Positions 57,137 to 64,000 of a stretch of 64,000 nt of DNA are shown here, in pieces. The position numbers were made by a program, and so were the translations under genes. Origin of the DNA: Tetracladium setigerum (lineage: Eukaryota; Ascomycota; Leotiomycetes; Helotiales); contig PZJY01000009.1 in assembly GCA_031472005.1 (NCBI GenBank), forward strand, positions 496,001 through 560,000, written 5' to 3'. Position 1 is the stretch's first letter, and every line of letters begins with the position of its first letter. The notes below the pieces were generated by a model. The model saw nothing but the letters and a program-made list of their open reading frames with translations, was not told the DNA's origin and did no database searches.

Positions 57137-57881
57137 ATGGCCTCAATCGTCAAATCCACAACCCTTCGCCAGGTCTGCGCTGCCGCATCCAAGCGATCCT
57201 TCTCCTCCAAGCTCTCGACCAGCTCCCCCTCCGTCACCAAGATATCTACCACCAGCCTCTCGCAGCAGACATTCCCAAGTGCATTTGCCAAAAATGCCCT
57301 CCCAGCTTCGATGCGAGTAGCTGCTTTCCACGCCAGTAGTCGCAAAGCAATCCTGCCTCCGCTGCCTCGTAAGTCGAACCTTCCCCGTCCATTTATATAT
57401 ATGACAACGATGCTAATTGCCATCCGCAGAGGTTATCCAAGGAACCAGTATGTCTACCTACCTATCACTCTACCAGCTATAAATTATAGCTAGAAATGAT
57501 AGAATCAGAACTCACACTAATTCTCGCAGACAACGATGCTGCCATTGTCCCACCCACAAATGCTTCCCACGGCTCCTACCACTGGACATTCGAACGTATC
57601 CTCTCCGCCGCGCTCATCCCTCTCACCATCGCCCCCTTCGCGGCCGGCTCGCTGAATCCTCTAACTGACGCACTCCTTTGCGGCACCATTCTCATCCACT
57701 CGCATATTGGCTTCGATGCCTGGATTGTCGATTACGCACCAAGGAAACGAATTCCAAAGACAAGGGCCTTTTGGACTGGGCTCTCAGAGGTGCAACGGTC
57801 TTGGTCGGTGTTGGATTGTACGAGTTTGAGACAAATGATGTTGGTGTTACCGAGGCTATCAAGAGGGTGTGGACTGCGTAA
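57137..57881 (+). CDS. SDH4: Succinate dehydrogenase membrane anchor subunit (CybS)
   Basis: Three exons: 57137-57368, a microexon 57430-57447 and 57530-57881; introns 57369-57429 and 57448-57529. The presequence is rich in Ser, Arg and Lys. After the splice it reads QVIQGTNNDAA, then SHGSYHWTFERILSAALIPL, where the Ser and Arg belong to the quinone site, and LLIHSHIGF-type ILIHSHIGFDAWIVDY with the haem-ligand region. The frame then breaks at G run 57764-57766: one more G gives GLLDWALRGATVLVGVGLYE and the family C-terminus NDVGVTEAIKRVWTA with a stop at 57879-57881, 200 aa. Because complex II is essential for respiration, sequence error is the best explanation. The subunit anchors complex II in the inner membrane. 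Confidence 0.92.
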
Positions 57882-58693
57882 GGAGAAGTGGGGATAGGAT
57901 GGGATGGGGGATTTGCTGCGTGTACATTTTACAATGGGTTTTCGAGAATACAATGGAATGGGTGCGACAAAGCCTTGATTTGAAATATCATCCACGTATC
58001 TCCATGGCAAAATGGATTATCAATGTGTTCCCCTAGGTTCGATTGCGTCACTGTTCATTTCTTTTATTGTACTTGAGTTGAATTTCGCTGTGGCAGGAAC
58101 TGTGTAAGTTTTTTCTATACCTTGTAACAAAAATAAGATACCGAATCAAGTATCGAGCTAAATGTTGTCCATTTTGGGGAATAGGAGTCAAACTTTACAA
58201 TCATTCATGGGCGTCAACGTAAGGCTAGATGTTAATTGTTCCAAACTTCTTGAAAAAGAAGTTATCTAACGAGCTAGAAAGCTAATGTTCAGCGGCAACC
58301 TTTATGATGCCACAAGAAGGGATCAACTAGCTAATGCTATATCAATTTGCCGATGTACACAATTTCAGCCATTAGGATGGACAGAAAAGGTGTCAAATTC
58401 AATTCTCATCTCGTAGCCGATACTCACCATTGTTTACACCCAATGTGAATAGGTACGACACTCAGTATTTCACCTTTGGATTGTCAATCCCTCTTTATCG
58501 TTATCAGACGCGACATCTTCTCAATTTGATTTAAGATGCGACTTCTCGTCAAAACTCACTTTTCCTGCACCACCGCAATCAACAAACAATTCCCAACACC
58601 TAGCCCTGTCACATTACTTCCACTTTTAATCTCAAGACAGGATCATTCCACCATCGCATCCACTTCGTCACTGTTTTTCTGCAGCGCTTCGAA
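57882..58693. other. Intergenic region
   Basis: AT-rich, with no supported gene; a short frame at 58536-58754 overlaps the start of the next gene in another frame. Confidence 0.5.
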
Positions 58694-60265
58694 ATGTCCT
58701 CTCCACCGAAGGAGAATTCAGGTGATGGCGAAAGCGAGGGCAACAACACTTTGAACGACGAGCTTGGGTATGCAAAACCTCGACTGCCTTGACATTGATT
58801 GCTAATTCTCGTAGCCGACCACCTCCAAATGAGACTCGCAGAGATGACAACGCCAATGCAGATTCTACTCTGAGCTTGAAACAGAAGGACCTGCTCGAAC
58901 AAATCAAGAGCTTACTTCCACTGCGACAAGACCCCCAGTCGGCAAATGAAAACAAAGACCAAATTAGACGCTCAACTCAATCCAATGTATGGAATATCAG
59001 TCTTCGGAGCAACAACCAGATCGCCTTTCTCCAGGCCCAGATTGATGATATCACCCGAGCTGCTAAACAAGAGTGCAATGAATTTCTCGAGGCAGAGCAG
59101 GAGAGACTTACAATGATCGACGAGGGCTTGAAGATTGCTAGTAGAATCACCGCTCTACTTGACCAGATCAATGTAAGTACTATAGAAATTTTGCAGTGAA
59201 CATTGCTAACATTCAAAGGCTGATCTTCCATCAACTGCACACCTGACTTTACCGGGTATTGCAAGCGAACAGACATCCACCTCCTCTCCACGAAATCAAG
59301 CAACTTCAAGCAATGGAAACTTGATTGACTTGACACAAGACTCCTCCTCCGAAGAATCGATCTCTGAAGAAGCCGAAGCAGAAGTTCCCCTATTTCCTCA
59401 ACATCGTATTCTGACTAAGTCACGGGTCTCACCTAAGACATCTCGCGTTGCCAGCGAAAGCATGCCTCTCCTTTCGGGAGCGCAAACTGCAACCCATAAA
59501 AGCTCTGAACTTGCCGGATGGCTCAAAAAGACACCTATCAATCACCAAAGCCTTTTCAGCAACGGCGGCAACGTTGATCATGATGTGTTGTCCTCACCAA
59601 TCATGAAATCCCAAGAGCGAAAGTCAGGACGTAAAGCTTCTGCTCCACTTCAATTTATTACCTCCGATATCGAGGATGCTCTCACACCACTTACCAAGAC
59701 CTCCAGAAAGCGAAAGACTGCATATGATATGTCCTCTCCTGCTCAGCATGTCAATTCCAACGATGGTGATGAAGATGGTGATGATACTGTCAGTCCTTAT
59801 TTCAAGAATTCCCGAAAGCAAAAGACACAGCACAGAGCATCCCATCAACCCCAATTCAAAACCTCTGACGATGAATCCACCCCCCTTTTCCTACCACCCC
59901 AAAACCTCCTCAACCACAAACGCAAACCCATGAACGAAGCATCCCTCACACTAACAACCCATCCCGTCCGCGCTTCCCTCGACAAACAAATCTTCCTCGA
60001 GATCCTCACGGATTCAAGCAACCTCACCGAGGCATCCCTGCAAACCCTGTACGATGAGAAGATCAAGCAGTTCGGGCCGAAGCAGGTCATTGCAGAGAAG
60101 AACGGAGGTGCGGTGTTTGTGATTTTTGCTGGGAATGATTTGCCGCTGTTGAGGAATAGTAGGGACGAGATTAGGAAGGTGTTTGGGGAGTTTAGGTGGG
60201 CGATTGTGAGGAAGTCGTTTGCTGTTGAGATTCAGAGCACTACTCGTGGCTTGCCGTATTTGTGA
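58694..60265 (+). CDS. Hypothetical coiled-coil protein
   Basis: Three exons (introns 58768-58814 and 59173-59218) encode 492 aa. The ATG at 58694 gives MSSPPKENSGDGESEG. Exon 2 forms an amphipathic coiled coil (LSLKQKDLLEQIKSLLPLRQ, FLQAQIDDITRAAKQECNEFLEAEQERLTMIDEGLK). Exon 3 is disordered and acidic (LTQDSSSEESISEEAEAE, which resembles a SUMO-interacting motif preceded by LIDLTQD), with three related SPxxK..RKxK segments, and ends in a folded-looking domain (ILTDSSNLTEASLQTLYDEKI, VFVIFAGNDLPLLRNSRDEI). A nuclear protein is plausible. I do not recognise a family. Confidence 0.7.
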
Positions 60266-61395
60266 GCATGATGGCTGATTTGAGGTGGGTGGGTTGTTTG
60301 TAGGATATGGCGCCTGATGTTTTCGCTGAGGAATGGAGACGAGGGGGTTATTTGTAGGATATAGCGCTTGATGTTTCGTTGAAGGTTAAAGAATGGAGGC
60401 GATGGGCATGTATTGGTAGATGGGGTGGTGTTGGTTGTTGAATTAGGCGATGGAATTCCTTTTGTTCTCCGTTTTCAAGAAACAGCTGGTTCTTCAATTT
60501 GGCGACCCAGATTAATTTGGTCCGCTACGGTGAGAAATGCTTAGCTTTGCCCAGCCTAGCAGATATGAAAATCAAAATTCAAACACTTTCAAAAAGTCCT
60601 TTTCCATGCAGCTTTCCCCGTAAGATATGAAAGAGGATTTTCTCTGGTAGCGTATCTGCGCAAGTCCTGCATCTTGATGCCCCATTGTCGTTGAGTGCCT
60701 GTAGGATTAGAGGGAGGTATATCAACCATTCGAATAACTGCGCTTGAAGGGCGCAAATCCAACAATCAGAAAATATCAATATGTTCTCGCCGGTGATGAT
60801 CTCAACAGGAGGGAGAACGAAGATGGACTCTGCTTGAAAAGCAAAGCGTATAGATCTAAAAATTTAGAGTATAGGAAAATATTCATGCCTATGATCGTTG
60901 AAAAAAAGGGGGAAGGGGAACCTGCTTTCAGAAGCAAAGGGTCATATCCAACATTTGGAAGATACAAATCTTTTCTTCACTGTGCAGCATCGGAGAATAA
61001 GGGAGAAAAAAGATGGAACCTGCTGTCAGAAGCAAAAAAAACAAGGGGGAAGCCGTTGAAGGGACAGTCTGGACAGACAGAGTTCAATACAAATTTCCGT
61101 CAGAGCCCTTCAAAACCCATCACAATGAATCTCAAAATCCATCACGATCCACGACAGTAATCGAATATGCACATTAACCGCCTCTATCGAATGATAAATA
61201 TCGCAACAACCTTATTGCCAAACTCAAAAATCACAGTCAGTCAACATTATTCATCCATCAATCATCCTCCTCATCACTCCCATTACTAGCGTACTCTAAG
61301 CGAGCCCGAGCCCTCCCCCTTCAACCTCACCTCAGCCTCTCTTCCCCTCTCTCCCCCTCTCTTACACTTCTTACATCCGAAACCAAAGATCACCC
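60266..61395. other. Intergenic region with imperfect repeats
   Basis: A 417-bp frame at 60744-61160 lacks an ATG start and family features. Three imperfect copies of a roughly 40-bp purine-rich unit lie at 60808-60846, 60901-60939 and 60997-61039. Confidence 0.45.
60808..61039 (+). repeat. Three imperfect copies of a 40-bp unit
   Basis: Each copy has a GGGAGAA-type purine run, then GGAACCTGCTNTCAGAAGCA (more diverged in the first copy). Spacing is about 95 bp. Confidence 0.5.
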
Positions 61396-61857
61396 CTATA
61401 CGGAGGTAACAGCATTCTCCACCCCTCCCTCAGGCTCCTCAGCTTGAGGGGAACGGTTAAAATTTGACAGTTTAACCTTTTACTATCAATCATAAAACAC
61501 CATCCCTATCTCAGCTAGTATAAACGAGAAACAAGCCACGTAGTAATCTTTAAAAAGAGACACAAACTTACGATATGACCCACAAGTCCCACAATACTCG
61601 GCACTTCCTTATAGATCTGGACCCACAGGTGCTCGTGCTCTCTTGTGTATCGTAAAGGCAGTTCGAGGCTCAGTCCTGTGAACAGTATACTGTATGTATA
61701 TGCCGCGCGAGCAACCGGCTCTCAATGTGGGTCTGCGGGTTTACGGGTCTGCGGATGGTCTGGTCTTCGGCAGTGTTTTCGTTCGTGCTTGAGCGGATGA
61801 TCTAGAGTAGTAGGAGTAGGACAGAGCGCAAGACTCAAGTACTGACAGCAGGCTCAT
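61396..61857 (-). CDS. Small unknown protein encoded by three short exons
   Basis: The exons are too short to show up as long frames. From the ATG at 61857 the first exon is MSLLS; an intron of 41 nt (61802-61842) leads to IIRSSTNENTAEDQTIRR, then THIESRLLAR. One missing base near CC 61703-61704 is needed to continue into YTYSILFTGLSLELPLRYT and VQIYKEVPSIVGLVGHI; a second intron (61477-61571, GTAAGT donor) leads to VKLSNFNRSPQ and TAG at 61396-61398, 108 aa in total. The residues are clearly protein-like and splice sites are in phase. No family is recognised. The start codon lies at the edge of a tandemly duplicated upstream region. Confidence 0.55.
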
Positions 61858-62460
61858 TTTATGTCCAATTATGGTATCGGGCCATTGAAACGGGTAATCG
61901 GTTGATGTGTGTCGTTTGGTAGTTCTCTTGCAATAGGAATCCTCTTTCCCGTATAGTTGTAAACATAGTAACGTGAGGAAATATCCAGTAAAAATAACAC
62001 GAAGGAGTCATTGACATAAAGAACTTTGTACGGAAATAGCATGTGTGTTGACGCTCTTCCGTAGGTGTAGGATTTTCATGTGTGATGTTGGAGCTTGGTA
62101 GACTGCAGAGAAGTGTAGTACTGCGTGCAGCCTTGCAAGTACAGACGGGCAAGACAGGCTCATCCTATGTCCTATTACGGTATCGGGCCATTGAAACGGG
62201 TAATCGGTTGGCGTCCGTCATCTGGCAGTTTCCTCTCAATATGAGTCCCACTTCCCGCATGGCTGTGGATATAGGAACTCAAGGGAATAATCGGCAATAA
62301 TAGGAAAGCATTGACAATTGGCATGAAGTTAATTTTGCACGGAAATAACATGTGTATAGTATCCAAGTTCTATAGTAGGTGTAGGATTTTCATGTGCTCT
62401 GTTAGAACTTTGCAGAGTGCAAAGTAGTGCAGTTCTGGTTGCTTCGTCACTTGTGAAGTT
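61849..62460. repeat. Tandem duplication of about 306 bp (diverged)
   Basis: Unit 1 starts at 61849 and unit 2 at 62155, both with CAGGCTCAT. Long identical blocks include TATCGGGCCATTGAAACGGG and GTAGGTGTAGGATTTTCATG. Of the first eleven differences nine are transitions. Each unit begins with the first three codons (in complement) of the small gene at 61396-61857 and extends into its upstream region. Confidence 0.85.
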
Positions 62461-64000
62461 GCAAACTTCGTGTAATCTGAAGTACTGTTCAAGTGATCTG
62501 AAATTGTTTTGCAACACTAGGATCCCTCACAGTTACTCAACTCTCTACTGAACTCCAAAGGATAGCCAGGTTCTCCTGCGCGTTCCATTCCGAATTCCCG
62601 ATACAACGCGCAGCAGTATTCCAACACGGCAAAAACTTTCCCATCTCCAAACAACAGTCTCACGAGGAAAAAAACCTTCATCTCAAGATATCACAATTGA
62701 ACTGCGGAGCAATGTGACTTCTCACTTCTGAGCAAAACGTGACGGCTGTGAAGAAACCTTATTCTCGCTAATAGCGGAAAACCTAATATATCTCACCAAC
62801 TCTAAATAGCTATGCGAGGCCGTTTCCTCTCACTCTACGCAGTACATAAGCGAGATATCATATTGAGGCGTGTGGATCCTCGAGCAGAGACTGGCCTTGC
62901 GATCAAAAGCCGAGACTCACTTTGTTGCGCCATCCCGCTCACTCTAGTATTTTTAAACTCGTGTTTTAAAGAGCAGAAGTGGAGATCCTGTCTAGACTCC
63001 GCAGTGGAGATTAAAGTGTGTAGTCAAGTTGTAATGTTTTTAAGAAAGGGCTGGCCTTAGAGTGAGGATTGGTTTGCTATTGGTTGGCGTACGAGAGACA
63101 GAGAGAGAGTCTTGAATGCTAAGGTGCTAAGCTTTTTGGTGACGGGTGACGGCTGCATCTAATAATAAAAAAATGGGCCTTCGTCGTCTGATGTCTATCG
63201 TACTTGCTTGTGCAAGCCAGGTGGCGAGGTGTGAGTGCAATTTGCTGTGTCTGTAGCGGGGTTATTGAGAAGTGTTGAGATGCCTATCTGGTTGCGGAAG
63301 CCTGGAGGGGATATGGAGAATGGCGGTAGTGAGGTGAAAGGCGAATAGTTTTGATCTTGACTGCGCCGATATGTTAAGGATGAAGTGTTTATTCCCGTGG
63401 GGGATGAGAGAACTTCTGGTTCCTTTGGCTATGGCGACAGCAACTATCAGTGAAAGGGGAGTTGGATGTCGTCTGCACGAATCCTTGGCAAACGTTTCTG
63501 GAGATCAAATAGTTTTTCATTTTAATTTATTTTCTTCTGCAAATTGAATATCAAGAACTGTACAAGATTTTCATCTGTTTTTGCACCTTTCCCATAGATA
63601 GGAACTGTTCATAGCCCATATCTTCAAAATTCTATGCCGCTAAAAGGTACTGTATTCGTCTTCTGTGAGATAACGCTGGACAAACTCGTATCATATGGAT
63701 GAAATACCGTTTATCAGCCTCAGTTAAGGGAACAAAGTGTCTTGGCAAGAAGAAGTGGTTGCCAAATTCTTTATGCTTATTTTGGTTTCTTTGTACTTAA
63801 GATTTGACAACCTTCCATGCAGATTCAAATCTTGGGAAGATGACACCTGATATGTAATATGTTTAACAACGTGGAATCCCAGTAAATGCATCCTTGAAAT
63901 AAACATTTCTAGAAGTAGAATCAGCAATAGAATTATGATGTATAATAGAAGTACGACTGAAATATAAGCACGTGATCCCGACAACCTAATGTTCTTCAAC
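62461..64000. other. Gene-poor end of window
   Basis: No supported gene. Frames at 62812-63060 and 63724-63999 have no family features; the latter is AT-rich. Confidence 0.45.

Noticed and set aside
60744..61160. Plus-strand frame of 138 aa
   Set aside because: It begins at a non-ATG codon, is basic and low in complexity, and coincides with the purine-rich repeats.
61859..62152. Minus-strand frame of 97 aa with HENPTPT also found in the frame at 62329-62517
   Set aside because: The similarity is explained by the 306-bp duplication; differences do not follow a synonymous pattern and the frames shift between the copies.
63724..63999. Minus-strand frame with a hydrophobic Leu-Ile run at the window end
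   Set aside because: AT-rich DNA gives such frames by chance; no homology-like motif, and it may continue outside the window.

Overview
The window is nuclear DNA of a filamentous ascomycete (Pezizomycotina, possibly Leotiomycetes; the class is only a guess). The evidence is a dense set of protein genes on both strands with short GT-AG introns (mostly 45-120 nt, often with CTAAC-like branch sites), families typical of this group (HET domain, Zn2Cys6 and Fungal_trans_2 regulators, RTA1, Fungal_N plus ankyrin, Vps3844 domain), and long intergenic gaps rich in pyrimidine tracts and microsatellites. I saw no rRNA, tRNA, CRISPR or intact transposon.

Layout. 0-18 kb is accessory in character: the 3' end of a gamma-glutamyltranspeptidase, a Fungal_N/ankyrin protein, a large polytopic membrane protein, an SDR reductase next to a convergent regulator, a cysteine-rich surface protein and a HET-domain protein. 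18-31 kb holds an unknown protein, a Zn2Cys6 regulator, an RTA1-like membrane protein, a Psr-type phosphatase and SEC61 beta. 32-37 kb is one large sterol-glucosyltransferase-like gene with a C-terminal ubiquitin-binding array. 40-50 kb has a GT8 glycosyltransferase, a peroxisomal ABC half-transporter, two paralogous Tubby/LURP-one-like proteins and a single-pass membrane protein. 50-60 kb is housekeeping: a probable mitochondrial membrane protein, a Vps3844 protein, mitochondrial processing peptidase beta and succinate dehydrogenase subunit 4 (the last two divergent over a CCAAT/TATA promoter), and a coiled-coil unknown. 60-64 kb is gene-poor but hides a short intron-containing gene whose promoter is tandemly duplicated.

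The most important observation for any user is about the sequence itself. At least nine places in seven or eight genes, plus two less certain ones, look like a single missing base in or beside a G or C run. Restoring one base at each site, together with the introns, gives lengths divisible by three and rejoins conserved motifs (SDH4, the ABC transporter, the glucosyltransferase). Because these include presumably essential genes and all errors have the same sign, assembly or read error is far more likely than gene decay. CDS coordinates below span such sites, and the sites are stated in each entry.

Biologically the most interesting items are the glucosyltransferase with about seven UIM-like helices and a His-Asp repeat, the promoter duplication at 61.8-62.5 kb that begins at the first three codons of the small gene, and the pair of Tubby-like paralogues.
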